A stretch of DNA of 64,000 bases from Tretioscincus oriximinensis (GCA_022410635.1 JAJVDF010000594.1:298001-362000), one strand, 5' to 3'; positions 28,401 to 35,208 are shown, counted from the stretch's first letter. A program made the numbers and translations. The notes: generated by a model from the letters alone, not told the origin.

Positions 28401-31400
28401 GGCAAAATGCCTTCACTGAGTAAGGTGTGATTCTTAAGGTTGCTATGTCATGCACTAAACTTGGACTTTACTGCATCAAACATGCATATTTTCATAAGGA
28501 CCCATGTGAAAGGTGAGTCTGCCTTCTGTCTTGATGATATGTGGCCTCAGCATTGGTGACGGAGCTATCAGACCACTTGCTGATGCTGCAAAGGAGACCT
28601 CTCCTATATGTCTTCTGCTGACAGAATGAAGACACCGCCGGTTTTACGTGCCGTTCTTTTAACCTGTCTTCAATCCTAAAGAATTAGACTAGACCAGAGG
28701 AAAACATTTTTCCTGCTTTAGTCCAGTTCTTCAGGATTGAAAATGGATTAAAGTACTTGTTGGAACAGCGCCTTAGACTGCATCAAAATACGGTATACTG
28801 TATATGCTATAATGATGTTTCTTCAAATGAACTGCAGCCAGGTCTTTGTAGAAGGTGGACGAAGATGAGGAGGCCCGGGGGGGGGGGGGGGGGGGAGAGG
28901 AGGCCCAGGGTGGAAGAAGGAAGGAAGAGGAGGCCCGGGGCTTAGAGTTAGGGGAGGTGGGCTGGTGATAGCATTTGGGCAGATCCTCTAGCAGGATCCT
29001 GCGGCCTGCAGTACCCAGTCCACCAAAAGTTTCGGGTGTCCCAGATACTTGGGGCTGGAGAATTGGGCTTTCTCCGGGCTGGGAACTCGATGCCCCTGCC
29101 TGGGGTCTGCCAAGGCTGTGCCTAATGGTACTGGCCTCGTGCAACCTCACTTTCACTGGGTGTATGGTTATTGACNTCCACCCTCGGCTGCACAGACTGA
29201 GCTGGACAAACGCAAAATGATATCACCAGTCCTGCTCAGTCTGCATTTTATAGTAAAGGATAAATTATTTAACAGAAAGCATTTAGTACTAATGTATTCA
29301 AACACCCATCAAACCTTTGAATATGTCAGTTATTTTTATTCGGTTGATTTTTTGTTTCAGGAATTCCCAAATAGTTAAACTTTGATTCCAGCATTAAAAA
29401 AAATAATTCTGATGTATAGATTTTCTTCTAAACTGAAGAATGCCCTTGTTATTAAAAATCTTAAAAACATCCTTTATTTAAATTCAAATGGAAAATAACT
29501 ATAACACATATCTGGTAATTTTGTTGATGGTTTCTTTTATTACAACTAAGTATTATCTCATTAAATAGCTCTAGTGTGAAAGTATCAAAAATCTTATCTG
29601 TGTGCAGGACAACAGTACATTCTAACTACAGTACAGACTTATAAAAGCAAATCTCTTTCTTTTTTAAAGGACACTATATGTACATAGAAGCATCTAACAT
29701 GATCTATGGACAGAAAGCACGGCTAGTGTCAAGGTTACTACGGCGGACCTTTGGGCATCAGTGCCTTATATTTTTTTATCACATGCATGGAACTGGGACA
29801 GGATTATTAAGTGTTTATATGAAAAAACATGGTGAAAAAGATGAGACCCTCCTCTGGAGAAGACGTGGTGAACAAAGTATCACATGGCTAAGAGGTCTAC
29901 TGGAATATACATGCAATAAATCGCATCAGGTAATCTAATGATCCAGTGTTGAATTCCATGCAAGGAAAATTGCCATGCTCTACTGTTGTGGCCCACCAAG
30001 CACTTTTAACTTTCACGAATCTCTCACATAAAATATCTATTTTGTACAGTTGAAACTGATCAAAGCAAAGTGTTGAAAAAGAGCGAATCTTTGTGCCATC
30101 TAACTTTTATTTTGGTTGCAGTCATGCCTTGCTTTTTTCTGATTGAAGGCTATCAGTTTTCATTTTTTTAACCCATTTTCTCTCCCCGATTGGGCTTAAC
30201 CATTATGTGTATAATCCCAACGCAGAGTCCATTTCTGCTACAAAATGTAGGGCTGCAGAAATAGTACACCTCTCTCACAGCCCCAGTACACCTCCATTGC
30301 CACTCTGGTAGTTGGAAACCATAGGGCAGGGATAAAATCCTGAGTAGGCATCTAGCAGTCTAGCAACTGAAAGCTTTACTTGTGCACTCTGCTTCTACTG
30401 TCTACAGTACACAGATCAGGGTCATTACATGTTGTGGGAATTCAGGGCTTCAGTTTGAATAAATTATTTTATTTGTTATCACTTATCATAAAATAGTTAC
30501 TGTCAAATCTGTTTGTTTGAAAGAGAGGAGAATGGGAAGAAAGACTAGTAGCAGGGGGAGGCAAGGAACTGGAATACGAATGGAAGAAGATAGAGATGCC
30601 CATACGCACACTAACCCATTTTGTTCAATAAGTCAAGAGTTCTCTTGTATATTTATGCAGAAATCCTATTGAGTTCAGTGGAGTTTACCATCAAGGTACA
30701 AGATTACTGTCTAAATATTTCCAATTTGCAGTCCAGAAGTAGCATTATCAGAGTGACGTATATGAAGGTTGCGAAAGGGGAAGAGATGCAGCTGGAGAAC
30801 AGTCATTTAAAATTCTTGAAAACTTGCCTGAAAGAAGAACATTAAACACAGGAAAATTTACTACTATAGTTAATAAATATGCATAATTTTGCTACATAAG
30901 TAGCTTAATTCATCTCTTTTGGGACTGAAGAAAACTACAGCACTAAATTATAAATTGAATAATTAAACAGCAGGCAAAAGGAATATAAAACTGAAATCAT
31001 TTGTAGATGTTTACAACTAGATTGGAACTTTACCTCTAATATCAGCAGAGATGGTTTTCAAAATTATTGATGTCTCTCAGTATTGAAATAGAAAGGCAGC
31101 TGCAGTGTAAAATCAGTAAAGATTTTAAAAACCAGAATTTAGAGACACTGGGATTTTCTGGTTCTAGAACTACTCCCATGCACCTTTGCTGACCATGGAG
31201 CTGTTGTTTATTTTTATTAAAAAAATCAAAAGAAGTGAATACTCGGATAAATACTATTTAATCCCTTTGAATTTCAGCAGGACCGTGTAGACTGGAATTC
31301 CTGGGTACAAAATATGTGGAATTAGAACGGCTGAAACCTCATAAACCATAGATGCCAATTCATTATCATCAGTGTACTCAAAATTACTTTAACTGTTCAA

Positions 31401-32059
31401 CTTGCAAACCACCCAGATGTTTGTGCACAACGTCCCAGAAAGCCAGGAATGTCCCAGATTTGGGAACAAGAATATTGTCCCGTCTGGGTTTAGTAAAGTT
31501 AGGTAAAGTTAGGTAAAAATCCCGGATTTGTAAATTCCCCGATGTATAAGCTAAAGGGGAACTGCAGGACTGACGTCAGCAGGAGCAGGTCGGCTGCACT
31601 CCAAAAGCTTCCTGGGTCTTGGAAAGACCCTTGGAGCATATCGTAGCTGCTGCTCTTACAGGAGGTGGGGTTTGGCACCTGTATAAGGCAGAGCGCACCT
31701 CGCCTCCTTTGCTTTGTGTATGTGTGCGTGCCCCCCCTGTCCGTCCATCCAGGTTTTGGACACGTTAATTATGGCAACCCTATGTACCAGCTTCACTGGC
31801 AGATGTTTAGAGGTGTAATTCCATGCTGAGAGATGTAATTCAAGAATATCTAGAGGACTGCAAACCATTTTGATCATTTCAGCATTCAGATATTAAAGAA
31901 AAATTAGCCACAATCGGTTTGGGGCAACTTCTGTGTATTAGCTGGTCATTTTGTAGAAATCTGCTGTACTAGAGAATTACTTCTGGTTCCATGTTAAAGA
32001 ATAATAAGAGTTTCAAGTTGGAATTTTTTGTTTTGTATATGTGTATATACTTAATATAC

Positions 32060-32105
<46 letters not shown>

Positions 32106-33596
32106 TCATTTCAATGTAGATTATATTTGAAGCGGTCCGTGGAATATCAATAAGAAGTGACATTGCTATTGATGACATTTCATTTGAGACGGGACCTTGT
32201 CGTGGTAAGTTTGCATAAGTTCTCGTTCAGGCTGCAAATATAAGCAGCTATTCTCAGGAAGAGCCTGAGACTAACAACAAAATGCAAAGCTTTCTAATAT
32301 GAAACTTTGCTGAAAAATACATTACATGAATGGATGAAATATAGATGGTATCAGGTGACAAGCTAGAAAGAGGTGGCTTGGAGACGGGCAGATTAGAGTT
32401 GAAATGCTCATGTTTCACCCAATGGGCACTGATTACAAACTAGTCATTAATAACATTACACTACAAATACATTATGATATATATGATATGATTAGGAATG
32501 GAACACTTCAGTAAAAAAAATAGGGAGTGTGTGTGTGTAGGGGGGAAAAGCTAAATTGGGGTGGCAGTGACAGGCCCAAATGCTTGGCAATTGGCTATCT
32601 AAAACATATTTTTTTGCTATATGTAATACAAAAGAGAGAGTTTATATTAGTATTAGGTTACTCCTACCTATGGAATATTTTTTTAACAATATGACAACAA
32701 CTGGAAATGTCTTTTCAGACCAAAATAGTATTGCATTGATTTTTTTTTATTATTAGGTCTCATCCTGACTGGGGGGAAAGAAATGCTTTGGAGAAAAGCA
32801 ACAGGAATTCATTTGCTATTCTCTCTGCTTCTTAGTTTTGTTTTGGCACGGATAGCTCAGTTGCTTAGGAATTCGTCTCTCGCCTGGGAGATCGGGTTTT
32901 GAAGCCCTGTGTTGGAAGTGGGGAGGGGTGAGCACCTTCCACTAGCCTGTAGCTCTAGCCAACCCAGCTATTCGAAAGCATGAATTGCAAGAAATTGCAA
33001 CTGACTGCAAGTAGATACATGGGAACCACCATAGCCTGGTGGGGAAGATAGAATGTGAGCCTTTGGGCAAAATATATCCTTGTAAGCCGCTTTGAGTCCC
33101 TTTGAAAGGTGAGAAAAGCAGGATATAAGAACCCAGTTCTTCTTCTTCTTCTTCTTTCAGTGGCCACACCAGGCAGGGAAAGAGTGGAAGCCGTCCGAGT
33201 ACTTGCAGGCTGAGAGCAGGTGGAGTCTGTCCTATCAGAGTTCAAGGCAAACTGTAGCAAGTGCAGAGTTAACAAGAATTTTGCTAATCTGCAGTTGCTA
33301 CAGTTTTCTGAGCAAACTGCACTTGGTGTTACTGCGCGATGAGTGTGAGGCCAACCCATTTTGCATTTGGAGTAAATGGCAAATAAGTGAGTCAAATGGT
33401 TTTCGAGCTAGTTTTTCCCACAAGGGAGGACGCAGCCTTATTTATTATTTTTTTAAGTTTTTAAATTCAAATTTAGAGAAGGAATACTTGCAGAATAATA
33501 AACTACTTAAAATATTCTCCATATTCTCTAGAAGTGGAAGAAACAACAATACAATCGTCTGGATTTTCTTCTGATTTTAATGAAATTGAATATTGA
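1553..33596 (+). CDS. MAMDC2: MAMDC2, MAM domain-containing protein 2 (5' partial, 12 exons)
   Basis: Secreted, matrix-associated proteoglycan built of four MAM domains (known for the human protein as mamcan). Coding exons seen: 1553-1824, 3127-3211, 3889-4026, 9511-9767, 10940-11033, 12096-12242, 15947-16212, 25188-25281, 26733-26885, 29670-29929, 32120-32204 and 33532-33596. Together they encode about 637 residues plus TGA; the human protein has 686, so only ~49 N-terminal residues including the signal peptide are missing upstream. The exons repeat a three-part unit: a Cys-x-Phe-Glu segment, a 'GHY/GYY' segment, and a short segment with an 'ALDD/AIDD' motif. Every junction is GT-AG and phases are consistent, so the gene looks intact. 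The C-terminus NEIEY and the SG dipeptide match the human tail. SMC5 lies downstream on the same strand, as in human. Exon numbers 3-14 are inferred from the human 14-exon gene. Confidence 0.96.
2052..2248. mobile_element. hAT-type MITE with 8-bp target duplication
   Basis: The left end 'cagtgctttttttctaga' and the right end 'cacaaaaaaagccctg' are inverted repeats. The flanks 'accgtagt' (2044-2051) and 'accatagt' (2249-2256) agree at 7 of 8 positions, as expected for a hAT target-site duplication. The core is very GC- and CpG-rich, with GGCGGT/GGTGGT runs and repeated 'gttagcggc', unlike the AT-rich intron around it. Confidence 0.8.
2770..3061 (+). mobile_element. tRNA-derived SINE, copy 2
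   Basis: Same family as 1052-1336: the head 'atagctcagtcgctaagg', the middle with 'aaattgcaactgactgca', and the tail 'gtataagaacccaatttt' ending in a CTT run. It lies only ~65 bp upstream of the exon starting at 3127. Confidence 0.8.
3127..3211 (+). CDS. MAMDC2: MAMDC2 exon 4: end of MAM domain 1
   Basis: This 85-nt exon encodes IILEGVLGREIFASIAIFEI then KITPGYCI, the last beta-strands of the MAM fold. The usual ALDD motif is replaced by ALFE-like residues, which is also the human MAMDC2 state at this place. The acceptor is 'ttttgtag' and the donor 'atag|gtaggt'; it runs from phase 0 to phase 1. Confidence 0.93.
3889..4026 (+). CDS. MAMDC2: MAMDC2 exon 5: start of MAM domain 2
   Basis: Encodes ECNFEENHLCGFMNRWNPNV then NWFVGGGNVG and a DHTLNDEF end. 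This is the Cys-x-Phe-Glu opening and first disulfide segment of a MAM domain. The 138-nt exon has the acceptor 'aattgcag' and donor 'tttg|gtaaga', with phase 1 at both ends. Confidence 0.95.
4213..4380 (-). mobile_element. CR1 LINE 3' end (family with TTCTATGATTC-type tail), antisense
   Basis: Read on the minus strand, the 3' end is 'ccaactctatgattctatga', preceded by 'gaagtcttcaaacggaggct'. The same unit appears on the + strand at 38353, 47583 and 62750-63610. It is a 5'-truncated CR1. Confidence 0.8.
4381..5026 (+). other. MAMDC2 intron 5, unclassified
   Basis: I see no exon and no repeat that I can name. One N lies at 4551. Open frames here (for example 4605-4862) have no recognisable domain and look like chance. 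Confidence 0.5.
5027..5122. repeat. short foldback element, related to 46616-46812
   Basis: The left arm 'gcatagaaaagcaggcagaa' is matched in inverse by the right arm 'atttctgtctgctttta'. The same arms flank a ~197-bp unit at 46616-46812. It is probably a MITE; no target duplication was identified. Confidence 0.55.
5123..5530. repeat. pyrimidine-rich low-complexity region
   Basis: The stretch is dominated by CT, CTT, CTAC and TATC repeats with short interruptions. No coding signal is seen. Confidence 0.75.
5575..6140. repeat. GC-rich intronic block with simple repeats
   Basis: It begins with GTGT/GATG short tandem repeats and a C run (about 5681-5696), then ~450 bp rich in GC and CpG. Near 6045-6075 is an imperfect palindrome, 'gtgggatgcgcgtgca' followed by 'atgcacgcatcccac'. 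Its composition is unlike the AT-rich intron around it. It may be a degraded transposon or a CpG cluster. The long open frame at 5577-6188 is Pro/Ser/Leu-rich with no domain. Confidence 0.55.
6141..6982 (+). other. MAMDC2 intron 5, AT-rich, nothing recognised
   Basis: No exon, SINE or LINE signature was recognised. Confidence 0.5.
6991..7192. mobile_element. palindromic hAT-like MITE with 8-bp target duplication
   Basis: Almost the entire 202 bp is one inverted repeat. The left end is 'taggctgagcagatggcccc' and the right end 'ggggtcatctggtcagccta'; 'ggggtgcc' and 'ggcacccc' pair further in, around a T/A-rich centre. The flanks 'agttacat' (6983-6990) and 'aattacat' (7193-7200) agree at 7 of 8 positions. 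A second copy, split by a CR1, is at 39132-39504. Confidence 0.82.
7438..7521. repeat. (TGG)n(TAG)n and (TTCTTG)n microsatellites
   Basis: A run of GTG then about twelve TAG units is followed by repeats of 'ttcttg'. It is intronic. Confidence 0.95.
8004..8168. mobile_element. hAT-type MITE (CAGTGATTCCCAAA family), copy 1
   Basis: The ends 'ctgtgattcccaaacttttt' and 'ccactttgggaatcactg' are inverted repeats. The interior 'gccccccaccccattcac' occurs inverted in the copy at 37253-37418. No clean 8-bp duplication is visible here. Confidence 0.75.
8169..9097 (+). other. MAMDC2 intron 5, nothing recognised
   Basis: AT-rich sequence with one N (8625). No exon or named repeat was recognised. Confidence 0.5.
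9098..9335 (-). mobile_element. Sauria-type SINE head with L2-like tail, antisense
   Basis: On the minus strand it has the tRNA-type head 'ttggtgtagtggttagagtg', the central 'gtgaccttgggccagaca'-like segment, the 'gtctgttgtggagaaagc' block, and a tail of the 'ctgagaccttcgggtatagg' type ending in TAAATAAA. The same composite occurs at 16551 and 46079. Confidence 0.75.
9407..9445. repeat. perfect 17-bp inverted repeat (hairpin) just upstream of an exon
   Basis: The arms 'cattttagtatacattt' (9407-9423) and 'aaatgtatactaaaatg' (9429-9445) pair perfectly around the 5-nt loop 'gatgt'. It ends 65 nt before the MAM2 exon at 9511. Confidence 0.9.
9511..9767 (+). CDS. MAMDC2: MAMDC2 exon 6: MAM domain 2, central segment
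   Basis: Encodes GHYMYVDSLYVKHFQEVAQL, then MSGCLSFYYQM with a conserved cysteine, and ends FSAPYPME. The acceptor is 'ttattttcag' and the donor 'ggag|gtaaga'; 257 nt, phase 1 to 0. One N (9730) leaves one residue undefined. Residues match human MAMDC2 domain 2 closely. Confidence 0.96.
9768..10381 (+). other. MAMDC2 intron 6, AT-rich
   Basis: No named repeat. A small hairpin at about 10070-10126 pairs 'aagcacc' with 'ggtgctt' and 'ggatatcc' with 'ggaatatc', likely a diverged foldback. Confidence 0.45.
10382..10737 (+). mobile_element. CR1 LINE 3' end (TTCTTATG-tail family)
   Basis: In frame it encodes a degraded CR1 ORF2 C-terminus (FFTQRIIGLCN, then EEVVVANSLGSFKTGLD). The 3' UTR-like sequence follows and ends in 'gatccagtatggctcttctt' and an octamer-type 'atgttcttatgttc' tail. 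CR1 elements are typically 5'-truncated with short octamer-like 3' repeats and little or no target duplication. Confidence 0.85.
10940..11033 (+). CDS. MAMDC2: MAMDC2 exon 7: end of MAM domain 2
   Basis: Encodes VVFEVAFNSAKGGYIALDDI then SFSPVFCNNHT. It carries the MAM-typical ALDDI motif and last cysteine, with NHT a potential N-glycosylation sequon. The acceptor is 'cattctag' and the donor 'acag|gtacgg'; 94 nt, phase 0 to 1. Confidence 0.95.
11034..12095 (+). other. MAMDC2 intron 7
   Basis: A short TAG/TCG trinucleotide repeat lies at about 11039-11078. The rest is AT-rich and I recognise nothing in it. Confidence 0.5.
12096..12242 (+). CDS. MAMDC2: MAMDC2 exon 8: start of MAM domain 3
   Basis: Encodes EIYFNPALASCDFEEDFCNF, then DGPGWSRVKI and RPGDHTTGMG. 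This is the CDFE opening, with the GDHTTG motif just before the splice that precedes GYY. It has 147 nt, phase 1 at both ends, the acceptor 'tatttcag' and donor 'catgg|gtatgt'. Confidence 0.95.
12355..12515 (+). mobile_element. L2-like LINE 3' fragment
   Basis: The order 'tgaagacacacctgaccttt', then 'ggccaccctgagacttccgg', then an ATATAAA end matches the 3' region repeated at 37740, 49225 and 62105. It is diverged. Confidence 0.6.
12516..14686 (+). other. MAMDC2 intron 8, nothing recognised
   Basis: Two kilobases of AT-rich intron. The open frames at 13089-13346 and 13530-13724 carry no domain and are unlikely to be genes. The segment 13960-14240 is T/A-rich and might be an old LINE remnant. 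Confidence 0.4.
14687..14932 (+). mobile_element. tRNA-derived SINE, copy 3
   Basis: Same family as 1052-1336, but it lacks the ~35-bp 'gagcaccttcc' segment: the head joins directly to 'ctgtagctctagccaaccca'. The tail is 'gtataagaacccagttct'. Confidence 0.75.
15068..15261 (+). mobile_element. CR1 LINE 3' end (TTCTTATG tail), short copy
   Basis: Begins within the 3' UTR-like part ('ctgggatggagcaacaggca') and ends in 'atgttcttatgttcttatg'. It is strongly 5'-truncated. Confidence 0.85.
15534..15877 (+). mobile_element. CR1 LINE 3' end (TTCTTATG tail)
   Basis: Starts at 'gaagtattttttcaccca' (ORF2 C-terminus: FFTQR then LPEEVVVANSLDSFKTGLD) and ends at 'cttcttatgttcttatg'. It stops 70 bp before the MAM3 exon acceptor at 15946. 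Confidence 0.87.
15947..16212 (+). CDS. MAMDC2: MAMDC2 exon 9: MAM domain 3, central segment
   Basis: Encodes GYYLLANTKFTSQPGYIGRL, then LPGNLQYCLQFYYAL, VYIFEENHVVQEKIW and ends KKPMPCK. It is nearly identical to the human segment. The acceptor is 'gtttttcag' and the donor 'gcaag|gtaaca'; 266 nt, phase 1 to 0. Confidence 0.96.
16551..16810 (+). mobile_element. Sauria-type SINE head with L2-like tail
   Basis: The head 'agtttggagtagtggttgga' is followed by the B-box region 'ctggttcgattccccact', the centre 'gaccttgggccagtccca' and a tail 'ctgagaccttcggttatagg' ending in 'aaataaataaatag'. Confidence 0.8.
16940..17990 (-). mobile_element. L1 LINE, 5'-truncated, ORF2 C-terminus on minus strand
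   Basis: The minus strand from 17990 to 17058 is open for 310 codons, with two N-containing codons and no stop. The segment KWHRTPAQIAHFIPN, then CWQRC and FHIYWTC, is the Cys-rich end of L1 ORF2 downstream of the RT. An A/T-rich end ('atttttattcattttt' on the + strand) near 16950 fits an L1 3' tail. The open frame suggests a fairly young insertion. Confidence 0.85.
18256..18370 (+). repeat. dispersed repeat, same family as 50019-50186
   Basis: Starts 'gtcaatttcagagaaatagc', continues 'cgtgtttatctagtagaaag' and 'gcaaaggggctagtagca', and ends near 'cctacacatgtctactt'. It is a single arm, without the inverted second half seen at 50 kb. Confidence 0.65.
18371..19147 (+). other. MAMDC2 intron 9, nothing recognised
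   Basis: AT-rich; no exon or named repeat seen. Confidence 0.45.
19148..19606 (+). mobile_element. CR1 LINE 3' fragment, longest of this family here
   Basis: It includes more of the ORF2 C-terminus than the other copies: YKIMHGMDRVNREKMFSLSH, then FFTQRVIGLWNLLPEEVVVA and SFKTGLDRFMD, all in one frame (19162-19473). The 3' UTR follows, ending 'tccagtatggcttttctttg'. Confidence 0.88.
19607..21912 (+). other. MAMDC2 intron 9, mostly unrecognised
   Basis: AT-rich sequence with several N bases (20519, 20631, 21052, 21234, 21277). Short open frames carry no domain. Near 21898 begins a TIR-like 'aaggttgccatac', treated in the composite element entry. Confidence 0.4.
21913..22560 (-). mobile_element. 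L1 LINE 3' end, 5'-truncated, minus strand
   Basis: A T-rich run at 21913-21931 is the poly(A) tail read in reverse. The minus strand encodes IGTYIHMWFECREV, then KFWQEI, IRAAHILIARGWKEKDKWT and EAWYDYI, the L1 ORF2 C-terminal end. One N at 22477. Confidence 0.8.
22861..24133 (+). mobile_element. L1 LINE ORF2 fragment with RT core, plus strand
   Basis: Encodes RDNRARIRVNSGVSEF, then the RT motifs GVKQGCPLSPLIF and LYADDALV (catalytic YADD), GLKINIEKSE, and C-terminal LPRFLYFFQTMPGQIP. The frame is open from 22714 to a single TAG at 23869-23871 and then continues in the same frame (MLKRKGIRIIQDLYDHRGTP) to ~24130. Neither a 5' end nor a 3' poly(A) tail is present, so the copy is truncated at both ends and cannot be active. 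Confidence 0.85.
24208..25187 (+). other. MAMDC2 intron 9, 3' part
   Basis: AT-rich; nothing recognised. Confidence 0.45.
25188..25281 (+). CDS. MAMDC2: MAMDC2 exon 10: end of MAM domain 3
   Basis: Encodes VVFLSWCRSFWDCGLVALDD then VSIRLGSCQVT, with the ALDD motif and final cysteine of the domain. The acceptor is 'cattttag' and the donor 'acag|gtaaga'; 94 nt, phase 0 to 1. The intron before it is ~9 kb and is the most transposon-loaded intron of the gene. Confidence 0.95.
25282..26437 (+). other. MAMDC2 intron 10
   Basis: AT-rich intron; nothing recognised before the L1-like tail at about 26438. Confidence 0.45.
26438..26524 (+). repeat. LINE-like 3' tail plus flank, duplicated at 27687-27771
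   Basis: 'gtatatacaaatgccaataa' runs into 'aaatctttnaaaaatattta', then 'actgacatttttccacca' and 'ctggggaaaa'. The same order recurs 1.25 kb downstream, including bases beyond the A-rich tail. Confidence 0.7.
26733..26885 (+). CDS. MAMDC2: MAMDC2 exon 11: start of MAM domain 4
   Basis: Encodes DSLPLFPGKCTFEQNECTFT, then RSSWHRKRGPTPTSYTGPKG and DHTTGVG. The CTFE opening and GDHTTG motif are clear. The acceptor is 'gttgcag'. Two GT sites are close, and 'gtag|gtaag' at 26886 is chosen because it keeps phase 1 and restores GVGHYMY. Confidence 0.95.
   Translation: MHCLFFLENVLLNKTNAHLLSKEEVGVVGTGKGVPLLHLTLVPKETTLLG
27050..27771 (+). mobile_element. degraded L1 LINE 3' end
   Basis: A plus-strand frame fragment reads KWTTQNWIKYVIKDMKFELI, resembling the L1 ORF2 end seen at 61270-61390 (KEWHGYILEQLKFELIKG). 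It ends with 'atgctaataaaatcttta' and an A-rich tail near 27735. Several frame breaks are present. Confidence 0.6.
27772..28666 (+). other. MAMDC2 intron 11
   Basis: Nothing recognised. The short opposing open frames at 28163-28423 have no domain. Confidence 0.45.
28667..28745. repeat. imperfect foldback element
   Basis: 'cttcaatcctaaagaatta' pairs inversely with 'gttcttcaggattgaaa', with 'agacta' and 'tagtcc' inside. A similar 'ttcagttcttccttagtct' / 'aggactgaagaag' pair lies at about 34546-34630. Confidence 0.5.
28847..29218. repeat. GC-rich intronic block with G run
   Basis: Contains 'aggaggcccgggg' repeats around a long G homopolymer (about 28876-28896), then ~300 bp of GC-rich unique sequence. 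The open frames on both strands are composition-driven. A degraded transposon is possible. Confidence 0.5.
29670..29929 (+). CDS. MAMDC2: MAMDC2 exon 12: MAM domain 4, central segment
   Basis: Encodes GHYMYIEASNMIYGQKARLV, then GHQCLIFFYHMHGTGTGLLS and LLWRRRGEQSITWLRGLLEY. It is very close to human. The acceptor is 'tttttaaag' (AAG) and the donor 'tcag|gtaatc'; 260 nt, phase 1 to 0. Confidence 0.96.
29930..31439 (+). other. MAMDC2 intron 12
   Basis: 1.5 kb of AT-rich intron; nothing recognised. The open frame at 30621-30845 has no domain. Confidence 0.45.
31440..31788. mobile_element. probable DNA transposon fragment (TATGGCAACCCT end)
   Basis: The right end 'aattatggcaaccctatg', preceded by 'gtgtgcgtgccccccctgtc' and 'ccaggttttggac', matches the right end of the composite at 24.2 kb. 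The interior 'actccaaaagcttcctggg' / 'cttggaaag' resembles the core at 22.7 kb. The left end has 'cccagatttggg' repeats but no clear TIR. Confidence 0.5.
32058..32101. repeat. (TA)n microsatellite
   Basis: 'catacatacatatata' continues into a TA run ending at 'tacatg', 19 nt before the exon acceptor at 32119. The polypyrimidine tract is short as a result ('ttcatttcaatgtag'). Confidence 0.95.
32120..32204 (+). CDS. MAMDC2: MAMDC2 exon 13: end of MAM domain 4
   Basis: Encodes IIFEAVRGISIRSDIAIDDI then SFETGPCR, with the AIDDI motif and the last MAM cysteine. It has 85 nt, phase 0 to 1, and the donor 'cgtg|gtaagt'. Confidence 0.95.
32846..33158 (+). mobile_element. tRNA-derived SINE, copy 4 (near full length)
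   Basis: The head 'cacggatagctcagttgctt' resembles tRNA-Lys ('cggatagctcagttgg'). The B-box-like part is 'atcgggttttgaagccctgt', the middle 'gaaattgcaactgactgc', and the tail 'ggatataagaacccagttct' ends in (CTT)n. Confidence 0.85.
33532..33596 (+). CDS. MAMDC2: MAMDC2 exon 14: C-terminal tail and stop
   Basis: Encodes EVEETTIQSSGFSSDFNEIE then Y and TGA at 33594-33596. The NEIEY end and the SSG triplet agree with the human C-terminus. The SG dipeptide next to acidic residues is a possible glycosaminoglycan attachment site (inference). The acceptor is 'attctctag'. Confidence 0.93.
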
Positions 33597-34426
33597 GGTA
33601 TGCAGTGGATGAAGCTCCATGTGGAAACTGCACAGCTTCTTTCCTCCACACAACTGTAGAGCGATGAATACTGGACAATTTTGTTAAAGACGCAAAAGAC
33701 GTTCTCTAGTCTTTCCAGTCATGTATGACTCAGGGCTTCCTTGGTTTTGTTTTATACTTTTGTTTTGCATGTGATAACATTTTTATAAAGAGCTATTCAT
33801 TTTGCACAAAGTGGAAANTAGTAAACAGATGCTTTTTAGTAAGTATATTTGCACACAAAGTTACAGAAAGCAAAGTGGGCAAAATCTGTCATTGTGTTAA
33901 CTAAATTTACATTCAGTGAATGTCATGGAGTTACTTTAACAACAGTGATGTAATCAAGAAATTATTNTTGAAGACTCATAATATTGGGTAGGCTGAACAG
34001 CACAAATGAATCTCTGTGGGAATCCCTCACTTAGAAGCACATTAAGTATGCTGTGTAAATGATCCTTCTGCTATTCCTTGCCAAGCAATTATTGTAATGG
34101 AGACATTTGTCATTCCCGTAACTAACAGATGGACTTCTTTAAATAGTCTGTAAAAGTGTAATTATGAAACAACCATGCTGGCTTGGACACATGGAAGGAG
34201 ACTCAGTTGGGATTTGTTTCTTTTTCTAAAAGTGATTAAATGACGCACAGAATCTTTTTATTGTATGGTATTCTGCCACAAATTACCGTACTTGCATGCC
34301 TGGCAGACGCAGGTACCTCACCACTCATGGCCGATTGTTTTGCAGATATGCATTTTCTGTATGTTTGGATGTATGTGTGTATGTGTAATAATATGTCACA
34401 TGCTTTTCTATTATTTGAAACAATCT
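33597..34426 (+). other. MAMDC2: MAMDC2 3' UTR (likely)
   Basis: About 830 bp of AT-rich sequence with no recognised transposon separate the stop codon from the first AATAAA on this strand. The extent is inferred. Confidence 0.6.
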
Positions 34427-34432
34427 AATAAA
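34427..34432 (+). promoter_or_regulatory. MAMDC2: candidate poly(A) signal AATAAA for MAMDC2
   Basis: This is the first canonical hexamer after the stop codon. A T-rich stretch 'gatttccttggcttctctta' follows about 15 bp later. Confidence 0.55.
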
Positions 34433-34993
34433 ACAATTTAAAGTGATTTCCTTGGCTTCTCTTACAGAGAAGAATATGTGGCCTTTTATTTTTAAATAGA
34501 GGTTATTTACAAGTCATAGCCATAGTCATAGTTTTACTTTAAATTTTCTTCAGTTCTTCCTTAGTCTCAAAGCATTTTAATCCAGGGGAAAAGTGAATTA
34601 AACTTATTCGTTAGGACTGAAGAAGATTTAAAAGTCAAATGTGACCAGGACCAGGACCATAAAATTGATACACCAGGTAATATACCACTTAATGCATTAC
34701 AGATTCAAGAGCAAAATAATTCATCCTGTTTCCTAAATGCTACCTATATTTTAGGGAAAACATTCTGATCTGATCCTGAGACCTTCGTGATTTTAACTTT
34801 TATCAAAAGAAGCTTCTACACATTGACTTTTTTTTTACTTGCTTGCATATCGGTGTTCTATCTTGCATATATTTTTCTTTATAAGTGGCCACAGAAATGT
34901 TGCTGAACTTCAGTTCACTAATAGCAAGCTGTTAAAAGAGGTCCAGGGCTGCCAGGTGCTTTTTCTGCAAGCCCAGCAGTTTCAATATCTAAG
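34433..34993. other. intergenic, mostly unrecognised
   Basis: It includes an imperfect foldback at about 34546-34630 similar to 28667-28745. Nothing else is recognised. Confidence 0.45.
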
Positions 34994-35208
34994 GTGAGAA
35001 CATAAGAACATAAGAAGAGCCANCCTGGATCAGGCCACAGCCCATCNAGTCCAGCATTCTGTGTCACACANAGGCCCACCAGATGCACCTGGGCAGTCNG
35101 AACAGAGGAAAGCAAAATATGCTGCTCCTGTTCGTGACTCCCTGCAAATGGTATTTCAAGAGTCCTGCCTGTTGCTCCATCCCGGAGGCGACATCCAGAC
35201 AACTATCT
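34994..35208 (-). mobile_element. CR1 LINE 3' end (TTCTTATG tail), antisense
   Basis: Begins with the reverse tail 'gaacataagaacataagaag' and runs through 'tggatcaggccacagccc' to 'ggcgacatccagacaacta'. Three N bases are present. Confidence 0.87.

Noticed and set aside
28773..29220. Opposing open frames of 127 and 81 codons
   Set aside because: GC-rich block with a long G run; Pro/Ser composition and no domain, so read as a chance effect.
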